From Amycolatopsis deserti (lineage in GTDB: Bacteria > Actinomycetota > Actinomycetes > Mycobacteriales > Pseudonocardiaceae): a stretch of DNA of 64,000 bases. The notes beneath the pieces were generated by a model. The model did not search any database. It saw only the letters and a program-made list of their open reading frames with translations, and was not told the DNA's origin. Made by a program: the position numbers and the translations under genes. Below, in pieces: positions 6,916-16,230 of the stretch (position 1 is the first letter of the stretch; every line of letters begins with the position of its first letter). The stretch covers positions 248,001 through 312,000 of the forward strand of contig NZ_BNAU01000004.1 of the NCBI RefSeq assembly GCF_014653945.1, read 5' to 3'.

Positions 6916-8354
6916 ATCGGCCCGACGCCGAAGTAGGCCACGAACGCCACGGCGATGATCCACAGCAGCGGGTGCACCTTCCGCGCGCCACCGGTCACGA
7001 CCTGGATCAGCACGTAGGAGATGAACCCGACGCCGATCCCGTTGGTGATCGAGTAGGTGAACGGCATGACGACGATCGTCAGGAACGCGGGCAGCGCGAT
7101 CCGGAAGTCGGTGAAGTCGATCTCGCGGACCTGGCTGATCATCAGCGCGCCGACGATCACCAGCGCCGGCGCCGCGGCCTCGACCGGGATCACCTCGTAC
7201 AGCGGGGTGAAGAACATGGCGGCGATGAACAGCAGCCCGGTGACCACGTTGGCCAGGCCGGTCCGCGCGCCCTCCGCGATGCCGGCCGCCGACTCCACGA
7301 ACACGGTGTTCGAACTGGACGAGCCGACGCCACCGGCGACCGCGCCGAGGCTGTCCACGAACAGCGCCTTGCCGGTGTTCGGCAGTTCACCGTCTCGGTT
7401 GAGCAGCCCGGCCTCCTTGCCCAGGCCGGTCATCGTGCCGATGGTGTCGAAGAAATCGGTCAGGATCAGCGTGAACACGATCAGCGCGGCGGTGATCGCC
7501 GGGACCTGCACCCAGGCGTCGAAGTTGACCTTGCCGATCAGCGACAAGTCGGGCAGACCGGCGATCCGGTCGGGCAGCGCCGGGTAGCCGAGGTTCCAGC
7601 CCTTCGGGTTGGTGCCGCCGGCCGGGCCGGCCTTGACGATCGCCTCGACGATGATCGCGATCACGGTCGTCACCAGGACGCCGATCAGGATCGCGCCGCG
7701 CACCCGCTTGGCGACCAGGATGCCCGTGATCAGCAGCCCGATCACGAACACCAGCGTCGGCCAGCTCGCGATCGACCCGCCGATGCCCAGCCCGACCGGC
7801 ACGGTGGTGTTCGCCGCGTCCGGGATGCGCCGCACGAACCCGGCGTCCACCAGGCCGATCAGGGTGATGAACAGGCCGATGCCGACCGCGATCGCGGCCT
7901 TCAGCGCGGGCGGCACGGCGCGGAACACCATCGTGCGCACGCCGGTCAGCACCAGGACCAGGATGATCAGGCCGTTGAGCAGCACCAGCCCCATCGCCGC
8001 GGGCCAGCTCATCTGCGGCGCGACGCTGACCGCGATCAACGAGTTGATGCCGAGCCCGGTGGCCATCGCGAACGGGTAGTTCGCCACGACGCCCATCAGG
8101 ATCGTCATCACGCCGGCGATCAGCGCGGTCACGGCCGCCACCTGCGGGACCGGCAGGATGTTGCCGAACAGGTCCTTGTGCGCGCCCGCGTCCGAGGCCG
8201 AGAAACTGCCGATGATCAGCGGGTTGAGCACCACGATGTAGGCCATCGTGACGAAGGTGACCAGCCCGCCGCGAACCTCGCGGCCGACGCTCGACCCGCG
8301 TTCGGTGATCTTGAAGAACCGGTCCAGCCCGGTCCTGCCGCCCTGCTCAGCCAA
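6897..8354 (-). CDS. AzgA-type purine (adenine/guanine/hypoxanthine) permease
   Basis: This 485-residue integral membrane protein belongs to the NCS2/AzgA group of proton-linked nucleobase importers. It opens with LDRFFKITERGSSVGREVRGG and carries MAYIVVLNP, the characteristic FFDTIGTMTGL and GSSSSNTVFVESAAGI. About 12 membrane segments are visible. I placed the start at TTG 8354, preceded by AAGGCAGG about 5 nt upstream; no ATG or GTG fits the family N-terminus. It is divergent from the DUF2530 gene and converges with tetR. Confidence 0.9.
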   Translation of the reverse strand: MAEQGGRTGLDRFFKITERGSSVGREVRGGLVTFVTMAYIVVLNPLIIGSFSASDAGAHKDLFGNILPVPQVAAVTALIAGVMTILMGVVANYPFAMATGLGINSLIAVSVAPQMSWPAAMGLVLLNGLIILVLVLTGVRTMVFRAVPPALKAAIAVGIGLFITLIGLVDAGFVRRIPDAANTTVPVGLGIGGSIASWPTLVFVIGLLITGILVAKRVRGAILIGVLVTTVIAIIVEAIVKAGPAGGTNPKGWNLGYPALPDRIAGLPDLSLIGKVNFDAWVQVPAITAALIVFTLILTDFFDTIGTMTGLGKEAGLLNRDGELPNTGKALFVDSLGAVAGGVGSSSSNTVFVESAAGIAEGARTGLANVVTGLLFIAAMFFTPLYEVIPVEAAAPALVIVGALMISQVREIDFTDFRIALPAFLTIVVMPFTYSITNGIGVGFISYVLIQVVTGGARKVHPLLWIIAVAFVAYFGVGPIQDALG

Positions 8355-8408
8355 TGCAACCTGCCTTACCTGCTGCTCCTGCGATGACCCGCGGGTAGCC
8401 TTCCTGAC

Positions 8409-8699
8409 GTGGCCGATCCGATCAACGCCGGGGATGTTAAACGTCCGTTGCTTCCGGTGCCCGAGTTGCCTGAGCGACTGGTGGTGCTCTACCCGGTCGT
8501 CGTGGTCGGCACACTCGTGTGGTTCACCGGGTTCGTCGTGCTGGGCGCGCTGCGCGTGTTCGACACGGGCGGCCCGGCGAGCGTCTGGATGTGGACCTGC
8601 CTGGCCGGTGGCGTCCTCGGGCTGATGGGGATGGGCATCATGAGCTGGCAGCGCTGGGCCCGCCGCCGCGGGTCGAGGAGCGCCCAGACGGGTCTCTAG
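8409..8699 (+). CDS. DUF2530-type small membrane protein
   Basis: This 96-residue protein has two hydrophobic segments (about residues 26-48 and 58-77) followed by a positively charged tail (WQRWARRRG), which suggests a small inner-membrane protein with both ends inside. It resembles the actinobacterial DUF2530 family, whose function is not known. It starts at a GTG and its stop overlaps the convergent ATPase gene by 4 bp. Confidence 0.75.
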   Translation: MADPINAGDVKRPLLPVPELPERLVVLYPVVVVGTLVWFTGFVVLGALRVFDTGGPASVWMWTCLAGGVLGLMGMGIMSWQRWARRRGSRSAQTGL

Positions 8700-11446
8700 A
8701 GCAGGAAGGTCGTCGTCGCGGGGTCGTTCAGCACGGCTTCCACCAGGTGGCGCTCGGACCAGCGACCGGTGGCCCAGGCGAACGCGCGGGCCAGCCCTTC
8801 GGGTGAGTCCTCGGCGTGATGTTCCCCGTGAAACGTCCCACTTTCGACCCACCACGGCGTGGCGCGCTTGACTCCGTCGACCTCGACGGTCAACTCGTCG
8901 TGCACCACGAGCCCGCCCTCGGGCAGCGGGATGTCCAGCAGCTCCGCCGCCAGGACCAGCGCGGTCATCTCCGGCCACGGCACGAACTCGCCCTCGCTGC
9001 TGACCCGGGCTTCGGCGTGTTCGGACAGCAGCGGGATGTCCAGCAGCTCGGCGAGCGCGGCCACGTCCGCGCCGGGCGACGCGGCGACCAGGCGTTCCGG
9101 CGCCCACACCGCGCCCAGCCAGGGCAGGTCGAGCACCGCGGTCTGCTCGGCGTCGACCACGGACCCGTCGACCGTGCGCACCCGCTCCGGCGCGTCCAGC
9201 TCGCTCCACTCCAGGTCGGCGGCGGCCAGCACGGCGTGCGCCCGCAGGATCAGCCCCGGCGGGATCTCCCGGTCCGGGTCGCCGAGCCGGTCGAGCAGGT
9301 CGGCGGCGTCGTCGAGGTCGCGCACGGCCAGCTCCGACCGGACCCCGGCCGCGGCCAGCACGTCCGGGCGCACCCCGACGTCGGGCACCGGGTCGTAGAG
9401 GCCGCTCAGGCTGTCCGCGTCCGGCAGCCGCCACTCGCCAGGCGGGCGGCCGGCGAGCAGCGCGTTGCGCTCCAGCCAGGCCGCCGACGGGCTGTCCGGC
9501 ACCGTCAGCGCCTGCCAGGTCACGCGCTGCCCGGCGATCAGCCGCAGCGCCCGTGGCCAGGCATCGTCGGCAACCAGGTCGAGGTCGCGGATCTCCAGCC
9601 GCTCGTCCTCGTTGGGCACCACCAGGAACTCGTCGAGCACGCCCAGTTCGGTGAGCACCCGCACCGGCCACCGCTCGGCGAAGTCCGCGTCCAGCACGGC
9701 GAACGGGCCGTCCTCTTCGAACACCTCGGGGTCGAAGATCTCGCGCAGCGGCGAGTTCGGCAGCACCAGCTCATCGGCCCGGCGCCAGCCGTCCTCCGAC
9801 GGCAGCGCCAGCGCGCCCAGGCCCTCCGCGGAGGTCTCGGAAACCAGGCGCAGCACGGCTTCGGCGAGCGGGCGGGTGTCCAACCCGGACTCGGCGTCGG
9901 CCAGGCTGCGCTCGACGGCTTCACGCAGCGCGGGCGCGTCGAGCAGATCGGCGGCCTCCGCCTGCTTCGCGCCGAGCCGCTCCAGCAGCGGGTGCGCCGC
10001 CTCCGGGTGCACCAGCCGCAGGCCGCCCACGTCGGCGTCGGCCAGCAGGTCGAGCAGCTCCGACGCGCCGAGCAGCAATGCGCCGCGCGGCCCGGGCAGG
10101 GTCCGCCCGTCCGCCAGCGGCACCGGCAGCGCGCCCAGCTCGTCCGCGGTCACCTCGTGGTTGTCCAGCAGCGGCAGGAAGGCGTCGTACAGCGAGCGCC
10201 ACCACTCCGGGTCCCGGTCCACGCCGATCAGCAGGTCGACCAGGTCCGACACGTCCAGGCGGTCGGCGTCCACGGTCGCCAGGACCTGCGCCGGCTCGTA
10301 GCCGCTGATCCCGGCCAAACCGGGCACGACACCGGCGAGCAGTTCCAGCAGCCGCGGCGACTCGACCGACAGCACCCGGGCGCTCGAGGGCACCAGGTCG
10401 TCGCCCTCGGCCGCGGGCAGCCACGCCTGCTTCGCCAGCTGGCGGCCCACGAGCTCGCGCAACTTGCCGTCCACTTCGGACAGCGGGAAACCCGCGTCCG
10501 GCACCAGGTCCAGCCGGTCGGAGGGGGCGACCTTGCGCACCAGCGCCGGGTACTCGCGGGCGGCGGCGACCAGCGCGGCGTCGGCGCCGGGCAGCACCCT
10601 CCGCCGGGACGGCTCCAGCGGCACGGTCGCGATCAGCCGGGCCGGCAACGACAACCGTTCGTCCGTGGGCGTCGGCGCGTGCAGCACGTCCTCGGTCAGC
10701 CGCCCATCGGCCGGCTTGGCCCACACCGCGTTCTCGCCGACCTGGGTCAGCCAGCGGACCGCGCCGGACGGCGTGGACAGCTCGACCACACCGTCCTTTT
10801 CGGACCGGGTCCACTCCGCGCCGGGCGCCTCGATACGCGCCAGCCAGGGCAGGGACAGCAGCAGGTCCTCGGCCTCGTCCGCCAGACGCGCGAGCAGCTC
10901 GTCCGCGTCGACGTCGTCGCGCAGGGGCAGGCGGACCTCGGTGTCGAAGCCGTTGGGGAGGTCCTCGTCCACCGGCCAGGGCAGCCGCAGCACCGGCACC
11001 GCGCCATCGCGCCCGGCGGCCTCGCGCGTCCGCGTCTCGGAGAAGGCCACCCCACCGGTCCGGGAGATCACCCGCGGTTCGCTGCTGACCGCGAGCACCG
11101 CGGCGAAGCCGACGCCGAACTGCCCCACGGTGTCGCCCTGCTTCGCCGAAGCGCGCAGCGAAGCCAGCGACGCGACTCCGGCGACGTCCAGCGGCGCACC
11201 GGTGTTGGCGACGCGGAGTTCGGAACCGACGACGGAAACCCGTAGCGTGCCGGGGCTCCCGGCGAGCGCGGCGGCGTCGGCGGCGTTCTGCGCCAGCTCG
11301 ACGAACAGCCGGTCGCGGTAGCCGCCGACCCGCAGGTCGCCCTCGGCGTTGGTGTCTTCGGTGAACCGGGTCGGCGAATCCCGCCAGGCCCGCAGCACCG
11401 AGGCCCGCAGCGCCTCGGTGCCGAACGGATCACTCAGCTGACTCAC
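8696..11446 (-). CDS. Sacsin/Hsp90-like ATP-binding protein
   Basis: This 916-residue protein has an N-terminal GHKL ATPase domain of the sacsin/HSP90 type. The N-box ELAQNAADAAA (about residues 51-61) should bind Mg-ATP, followed by LRVANTGAPL and the lid motif GQFGVGFAAVL. The remaining ~700 residues are leucine- and acid-rich repeats without a motif I recognise. A client-folding or sensing role is inferred from the ATPase fold only. It overlaps the upstream DUF3027 gene by 17 bp, so the two are probably made together. Confidence 0.8.
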   Translation of the reverse strand: MSQLSDPFGTEALRASVLRAWRDSPTRFTEDTNAEGDLRVGGYRDRLFVELAQNAADAAALAGSPGTLRVSVVGSELRVANTGAPLDVAGVASLASLRASAKQGDTVGQFGVGFAAVLAVSSEPRVISRTGGVAFSETRTREAAGRDGAVPVLRLPWPVDEDLPNGFDTEVRLPLRDDVDADELLARLADEAEDLLLSLPWLARIEAPGAEWTRSEKDGVVELSTPSGAVRWLTQVGENAVWAKPADGRLTEDVLHAPTPTDERLSLPARLIATVPLEPSRRRVLPGADAALVAAAREYPALVRKVAPSDRLDLVPDAGFPLSEVDGKLRELVGRQLAKQAWLPAAEGDDLVPSSARVLSVESPRLLELLAGVVPGLAGISGYEPAQVLATVDADRLDVSDLVDLLIGVDRDPEWWRSLYDAFLPLLDNHEVTADELGALPVPLADGRTLPGPRGALLLGASELLDLLADADVGGLRLVHPEAAHPLLERLGAKQAEAADLLDAPALREAVERSLADAESGLDTRPLAEAVLRLVSETSAEGLGALALPSEDGWRRADELVLPNSPLREIFDPEVFEEDGPFAVLDADFAERWPVRVLTELGVLDEFLVVPNEDERLEIRDLDLVADDAWPRALRLIAGQRVTWQALTVPDSPSAAWLERNALLAGRPPGEWRLPDADSLSGLYDPVPDVGVRPDVLAAAGVRSELAVRDLDDAADLLDRLGDPDREIPPGLILRAHAVLAAADLEWSELDAPERVRTVDGSVVDAEQTAVLDLPWLGAVWAPERLVAASPGADVAALAELLDIPLLSEHAEARVSSEGEFVPWPEMTALVLAAELLDIPLPEGGLVVHDELTVEVDGVKRATPWWVESGTFHGEHHAEDSPEGLARAFAWATGRWSERHLVEAVLNDPATTTFLL

Positions 11447-12251
11447 TCGCCGTCTCGGCGTCCGCGGTGGCGCCCGTCTCGGTCTTCGGCTCCTCGACCG
11501 GCTCCATGTCCAGCAGCGAGTCGTCGTAGACCAGCTCGGCGACCGGCACCGACGAGGTCACCTCGACCTCGACCTCGGAGTGCGCGCCGCAGCCGTACTC
11601 GGCGTGCACGACGGTGCCGTCCGCCGGGGCGATCTCGTTGCCGCACACGCCGAACGCCGCGCGCAGCGAACCGGCGAGCGGGAGGTAGAAGCCGCAGGTG
11701 CCGCAGTGGGCCGGCGCGCTGCGCGCCATGTCCGACCGCGGACCGAACTCACCGCGGTGCCACCGCGTGGCGGCCTCCTCGCGGCCGAAGCGGGACATCA
11801 CGTGCACGCGGCCGAGCCCGGCCTCGTGCGCGACCTCCTCGACCGCCGGGTCGTCGGACTGCAGGTACGCCGGGACCAGCCGCGGGTCGTCCTTGTCCGG
11901 CGGGAGGATGTCGCCGACGCCGAGGTCACCGGCCCGCACCCGGCGCTCCCACGGCACCCACTGCGGGGCGATCAAGGCGTCCGGGCCGGGCACGAGCACG
12001 ACCTCGCTCACCGTCACTGGGGTGTCCGGGCCCGCGTTCGCGACCGTCACCGACCAGCGCCAGCCGCGGTAACCGGGCACGTGGGCCTCGAAGAGGTGGC
12101 TCGCCGACACCGCGTCCTCACGCGACACGCCGACGTGCGCCCCGACCTGCTCGGCCCCCGCCTCTTCGACCGCGGCCTCGCGCGCGAGGCCGACCGCCTC
12201 GGCGAGAGCGCGCTCCACGGAGCCGTCGTCCAGGGTGAGCAGCAGCGTCAT
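11430..12251 (-). CDS. DUF3027 protein with cysteine clusters
   Basis: This 273-residue soluble protein belongs to the actinobacterial DUF3027 family, which has no known function. The second half holds HCGTCGFYLP, FGVCGNEIAP and YGCGAHSE, three cysteine groups that look like a zinc site. The C-terminus is acidic and low-complexity. The family is conserved in mycobacteria (Rv0883c from memory). The gene heads an operon with the sacsin-like ATPase, which suggests the two act together. Confidence 0.82.
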   Translation of the reverse strand: MTLLLTLDDGSVERALAEAVGLAREAAVEEAGAEQVGAHVGVSREDAVSASHLFEAHVPGYRGWRWSVTVANAGPDTPVTVSEVVLVPGPDALIAPQWVPWERRVRAGDLGVGDILPPDKDDPRLVPAYLQSDDPAVEEVAHEAGLGRVHVMSRFGREEAATRWHRGEFGPRSDMARSAPAHCGTCGFYLPLAGSLRAAFGVCGNEIAPADGTVVHAEYGCGAHSEVEVEVTSSVPVAELVYDDSLLDMEPVEEPKTETGATADAETASESAE

Positions 12252-12300
12252 ACCCCAATTGTGCCCCGCGCGCCTCGGGCCGCCGTGTCAGGGTGGAGGG

Positions 12301-13077
12301 GTGCGCACCCTGATCACCCTGACCCTCGCCACGGTCGTCGCACTCGGTGGCTGCGCGGCCGCGACACCGCCCGCGCCGGCCACCGTTCCGCAGCTCACCG
12401 TGCGGGTGCTGGAGACGCTGCCGCACGACCCGGCGGCGTTCACGCAGGGGCTCGAGTTCTCCGGCGCCACCCTGTACGAGGGCACCGGTCTGGTCGGGCA
12501 GTCGTCGGTGCGGGCCGGAGCGCCCGGGCAGCCGCCGGCCACGCGCGTGGACCTGCCCGCGCCGCTGTTCGGCGAGGGCATCACCGTCACCGGCCCGACC
12601 CTGTGGCAACTGACCTGGCAGAACGGCGTGGCGATCGAGCGGGACGCGCGGACGCTCGCCGAGCTGCGGCGCGTGTCCTACGACGGCGAGGGCTGGGGGC
12701 TGTGCCACGACGGCGGCCGGCTGGTGATGAGCGACGGCTCGGACCGGCTCACCTTCCGCGACCCGTCGACGTTCGAGGTCACCGGCGAGGTCACCGCCCA
12801 CTCCGGCGAGCAGACGTTCACGCAGCTCAACGAGCTGGAGTGCGCAGGCGGCGCGGTGTACGCGAACGTGTGGAAGACCGAGCGCATCCTGCGCATCGAC
12901 CCGGCGACCGGCGAGGTGACCGGCCAGATCACCGCGGCCGGGCTGCTCACCCCGGCCCAGGCGGCGGCCGCGGATGTGCTCAACGGCATCGCCGCGATCC
13001 CCGGCACCGATGAGTTCCTGATCACCGGGAAGCTCTGGCCGGCGATGTTCCGGGTGAAATTCGTCCCCGCTACCTGA
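12301..13077 (+). CDS. Glutaminyl-peptide cyclotransferase, lipoprotein
   Basis: This 258-residue plant-type (beta-propeller) glutaminyl cyclase turns N-terminal Gln of peptides into pyroglutamate. Family motifs include PHDPAAFTQGLEF, YEGTGL, EGWGLCHDG and LNELEC. A signal peptide ends in a lipobox (ALGGC, Cys at about residue 18), so the protein should be anchored outside the membrane. I used the GTG at 12301 because it gives a complete signal peptide. It is divergent from DUF3027. Confidence 0.9.
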   Translation: MRTLITLTLATVVALGGCAAATPPAPATVPQLTVRVLETLPHDPAAFTQGLEFSGATLYEGTGLVGQSSVRAGAPGQPPATRVDLPAPLFGEGITVTGPTLWQLTWQNGVAIERDARTLAELRRVSYDGEGWGLCHDGGRLVMSDGSDRLTFRDPSTFEVTGEVTAHSGEQTFTQLNELECAGGAVYANVWKTERILRIDPATGEVTGQITAAGLLTPAQAAAADVLNGIAAIPGTDEFLITGKLWPAMFRVKFVPAT

Positions 13078-13118
13078 TCACCCAGCGCGTCGGCCCAGCA
13101 ATACGGCAAGATTGACGT

Positions 13119-14867
13119 GTGGGGCGCAAACGGAAGTGGACACCGGCACCGGGTGCCGGGCAACCGTGGCGCGCCCAGGGGCGCTTCTACCCGGAGTCGT
13201 CGGCGGTCCCGAACGCGGACGAGGCGCCGACGAGCGCGTTCCCGGCCGGCGGCCGCACACCGCCGCCACCACCGCGTGGCGCGCGGCCGTACCCGCCGCG
13301 GCAGGGCCCGCCCCCGCCGCAGCGTCCGTGGCACAGCGAGCTGCCCCCACGCTCTGAGCCGCCGCCCCGCCGCACCGAGCCGCTCTACGAGCACTACGAC
13401 ACCGACGGCTACGCGGGTTCCGCGCGCCACGAGCCTGAGCCGGAGCCGGCCGCGGGGCACCGCACGGAGGCGACCGCCGGGCCGCTGCCCCGGATGCCGA
13501 AGAAGCTGACCGTCACCCGGGTCGCCGCGCTGCGCAGCCGGGAACTCGGCGGGCGCGCGGTCGGCATGTTCCAGCGCGCGACGAAGGCCGACGGCGCCGA
13601 CAAGTCCGGCCTCACCTCGCTGACGTACGCGGTGATGCTGAACTACGCCAGCGACGCGGCGATGGCCATCGCGCTGGCCAACACCCTGTTCTTCGCGGCC
13701 ACCAGCGGCGAGGGCCGCGGCAAGGTCGCGCTGTACCTGCTGATCACCATCGCGCCGTTCGCGCTCGTCGCGCCGGTCATCGGCCCGCTGCTGGACCGGA
13801 TCCAGCGCGGCCGCCGCCTGGCGATGTGCCTCACCTCGGTCGGCCAGGTGCTGATGGCCGTGCTGATGGCGCTGCACTTCAACGACTGGGGCCTCTACCC
13901 CGCCGCGCTCGGCAAGATGGTGCTGTCCAAGTCGTTCACGGTCCTCAAGTCGGCGGTCACCCCGCGCGTGGTGCCGCCGGACATCACGCTGTCGAAGACC
14001 AACGCGCGGCTCACGGTGTTCGGCCTGGCGGCCGGTGGTGTGTTCGGCGCCATCGCCTCCGGGGTGAACTCGCTGTTCGGATCGGCGGGCGCGCTGTGGT
14101 TCACCGCGGTGATCTGCGCGGTCGGCGCGGTGCAGGCCATGCGGATCCCGGCCTGGGTCGAGGTGACCGAGGGCGAGGTCCCGGCGACGCTCAAGGCCCA
14201 CCCGGCGAAGAAGAAGAAACGGCAGCCGCTGGGCAGTGACGTGGTGCTCGCCCTGTGGGGCAACGGGACCATCCGCGTGCTGACCGGGTTCCTGATGATG
14301 TTCGCGGCGTTCGCCGTGAAGGCGCAGGCGGAGCAGACCGGGCAGAGCCCGTTCATGCAGTTGCTGCTGCTCGGCCTGATCGGTGGCGCGGCCGGGCTCG
14401 GCGGGTTCGTCGGCAACGCGCTCGGGTCGCGGCTCAGCTTCGGGCACCCCAGCCAGGTGGTCCTCGGCTGCGCGGGCGCGGCGCTCGCCTCGACGATCCT
14501 CGCCGCCGTCATGTCCGGCATCGTCACGGCCGCGATCGTCGGTCTCGTCGGCGCCACGGCGAGCGCGCTGGCGAAGATCAGCCTCGACGCGGTGATCCAG
14601 CGCGATCTGCCGGAGGAGTCGCGGGCGTCGGCGTTCGGGCGGTCGGAGACGGTTCTGCAGCTGGCGTGGGTGTTCGGCGGCGCGATCGGCCTGCTGCTGC
14701 CGCCGACGTACTGGATCGGGTTCCTGGTGGTGTCGATCCTGCTCGCGGTCGGCCTGGCGCAGACGTTCCTGCTGCAGAGAGGCGTGTCACTGGTGCCCGG
14801 TCTGCGCGGCAGGCGGGAGCGCAGGCCGGCGCGAACCGGCAACGGGGCCGCTCCCCGCGTGCAGTGA
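13119..14867 (+). CDS. MFS transporter with long proline-rich N-terminus
   Basis: This is a 582-residue major facilitator protein. The first ~120 residues are a hydrophilic, Pro/Arg-rich cytoplasmic extension (starting MGRKRKWTPAPG), followed by about 12 membrane segments. Related mycobacterial proteins (Rv0876c from memory) sit in the same place next to DUF2771 and cspB genes. The substrate is unknown. The DUF2771 lipoprotein starts 22 bp downstream on the same strand. Confidence 0.88.
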   Translation: MGRKRKWTPAPGAGQPWRAQGRFYPESSAVPNADEAPTSAFPAGGRTPPPPPRGARPYPPRQGPPPPQRPWHSELPPRSEPPPRRTEPLYEHYDTDGYAGSARHEPEPEPAAGHRTEATAGPLPRMPKKLTVTRVAALRSRELGGRAVGMFQRATKADGADKSGLTSLTYAVMLNYASDAAMAIALANTLFFAATSGEGRGKVALYLLITIAPFALVAPVIGPLLDRIQRGRRLAMCLTSVGQVLMAVLMALHFNDWGLYPAALGKMVLSKSFTVLKSAVTPRVVPPDITLSKTNARLTVFGLAAGGVFGAIASGVNSLFGSAGALWFTAVICAVGAVQAMRIPAWVEVTEGEVPATLKAHPAKKKKRQPLGSDVVLALWGNGTIRVLTGFLMMFAAFAVKAQAEQTGQSPFMQLLLLGLIGGAAGLGGFVGNALGSRLSFGHPSQVVLGCAGAALASTILAAVMSGIVTAAIVGLVGATASALAKISLDAVIQRDLPEESRASAFGRSETVLQLAWVFGGAIGLLLPPTYWIGFLVVSILLAVGLAQTFLLQRGVSLVPGLRGRRERRPARTGNGAAPRVQ

Positions 14868-14889
14868 CGCGACCCGTAGTGTTTCCGCC

Positions 14890-15387
14890 ATGCGGCGAAC
14901 TTTGCTGTTGCTGTCGGCCGGAGCGCTGGCGCTGACCGGGTGCTCCGCCCAGGTCGGACCGCCCGAGGTCACCTTCTTCGGCGACGGGCACACCGTGAAC
15001 GCCGAGCCGGTCGTGAACTGCGACGCGCTCCTGAAGTCGTGCTCGGAGAACCCCGACGCCGCCGTGACGCTGAAGGTGCGCCCGGGCAAGCCGGTGCAGA
15101 TCTCGGTGCCGTCCGAGATCGGCGACACGCCCTGGCTGGTGAACGTCCAGTACGCCAACGCCAAGGGCGAGCTGCAGCCGGTGAAGCAGCAGTTCTTCTC
15201 GCCGGGCGACAAGCTGGCCTACACGGCGACCGGCACCGCGCCCGGCGACCAGTTGGTGGTGGTCGAGGTGCAGCAGCTCGGCGCTGCTTATGCGGCTGAT
15301 CAGGCGGGGAACCCGATCCTGGATGAGAACGGGAATCCGCAGCTGGTGGCGCGGGCTTTCTGGTCGCTTCAGGTTCAACCCGGCTGA
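14890..15387 (+). CDS. DUF2771 lipoprotein
   Basis: This 165-residue exported protein has a signal peptide and lipobox ALTGC (Cys at about residue 18). The rest is beta-rich with a Cys pair (NCDALLKSC), as in the actinobacterial DUF2771 family. The function is unknown. It follows the MFS gene by 22 bp, and this pairing is conserved in mycobacteria (Rv0875c/Rv0876c from memory), which suggests a shared envelope role. Confidence 0.85.
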   Translation: MRRTLLLLSAGALALTGCSAQVGPPEVTFFGDGHTVNAEPVVNCDALLKSCSENPDAAVTLKVRPGKPVQISVPSEIGDTPWLVNVQYANAKGELQPVKQQFFSPGDKLAYTATGTAPGDQLVVVEVQQLGAAYAADQAGNPILDENGNPQLVARAFWSLQVQPG

Positions 15388-15398
15388 CCGCGCACGGA

Positions 15399-15431
15399 AG
15401 TGGGGTCCCCCGCGGTGCGAGGAACCCCACT
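15399..15431. terminator. Hairpin between convergent DUF2771 and cold-shock genes
   Basis: AGTGGGGT (15399-15406) and ACCCCACT (15424-15431) form a perfect 8-bp stem with a 17-base loop in the 63-bp gap between two convergent genes. It lacks a T-run but is well placed to end transcription from both sides. Confidence 0.6.
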
Positions 15432-15450
15432 CGTCCCAACGGAGTCCGGC

Positions 15451-15837
15451 TTACGGGTCGAGGTCCCGGGCGACCGCGCGCATCACTTCCGCGATCCGCT
15501 TGGTGTTCTTGCGGTCCGGGTAGCGGCCGCGGCGCAGGTCCGGCTGCACCTTCATCTCGAGCAGCTTGATCATGTCCTCGATCAGGCCGTGCAGCTCCTC
15601 CGCCGGGCGGCGGCGCGCTTCGGCGACCGAGGGCAGGCTGTCGATCAGCCGAACGGACAGGGCCTGCGGACCACGACGGCCGTCGGCGACGCCGAACTCC
15701 AGCCGCTGGCCGGCCTTGAGTGCCTCCACCCCTTGGGGGAGCGCGGTCTTGCGGATGTAGACGTCCTGGCCGCCGTCCTGGGTGACGAAACCGAACCCCT
15801 TCTCCGCGTCGTACCACTTGACCTTGCCGGTCGGCAC
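15451..15837 (-). CDS. cspB: Cold-shock protein with C-terminal extension
   Basis: This 128-residue protein has an N-terminal cold-shock domain (residues 1 to ~66) with the RNA-binding motifs [15 protein letters not shown] and [10 protein letters not shown] helical, charged extension of about 60 residues follows that ordinary 67-residue CspA lacks. Mycobacterial CspB (Rv0871) has the same arrangement. The GTG at 15837 gives the family start [10 protein letters not shown]; a GTG at 15846 is possible and has a better AAGGA site. It acts as a nucleic-acid chaperone in the cytoplasm. Confidence 0.93.
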   Translation of the reverse strand: MPTGKVKWYDAEKGFGFVTQDGGQDVYIRKTALPQGVEALKAGQRLEFGVADGRRGPQALSVRLIDSLPSVAEARRRPAEELHGLIEDMIKLLEMKVQPDLRRGRYPDRKNTKRIAEVMRAVARDLDP

Positions 15838-15999
15838 TGCCCTCACCGTTCCTTCGCTCTGAGTAAGTCATCTCGCGTACCGGCGGCACGTGACCGCCTG
15901 CACGACGAACGCGCCCTGGGCGTACCCAGGACGCGTATCCACCAGCCTATCCCGGTATGCGCCCTCCGGTGAAGAAGATATGGGTTCTAACCTTGTGCC

Positions 16000-16230
16000 A
16001 TGGATACTCCGGCCAAGACTTCCCCGCGCAAGCCGTTCCTCATGCGGCTCGGGATCGGTGTGTTCGCCATCGGCGTGCTGGCCGTGCTGGCCGTGTTCGT
16101 CCTGTTCGCGTTCGGCCTGCGGGACCTCCCGGTGTGGCTGAGCGCCGTCGCCGGGGTGGCCACTCCGCTGGGCATCGCGCTGTCGCTCATCTCACTGGTT
16201 CGCGAGCACCGGAAAGCGGCTGCCGGCTGA
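16000..16230 (+). CDS. Small two-span membrane protein
   Basis: This 76-residue protein has two hydrophobic segments (about residues 16-40 and 45-65) and basic ends. I do not recognise the family. Its last 44 bp overlap the end of the convergent HAD gene. It is supported by an ATG start and clear membrane periodicity. Confidence 0.6.
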   Translation: MDTPAKTSPRKPFLMRLGIGVFAIGVLAVLAVFVLFAFGLRDLPVWLSAVAGVATPLGIALSLISLVREHRKAAAG

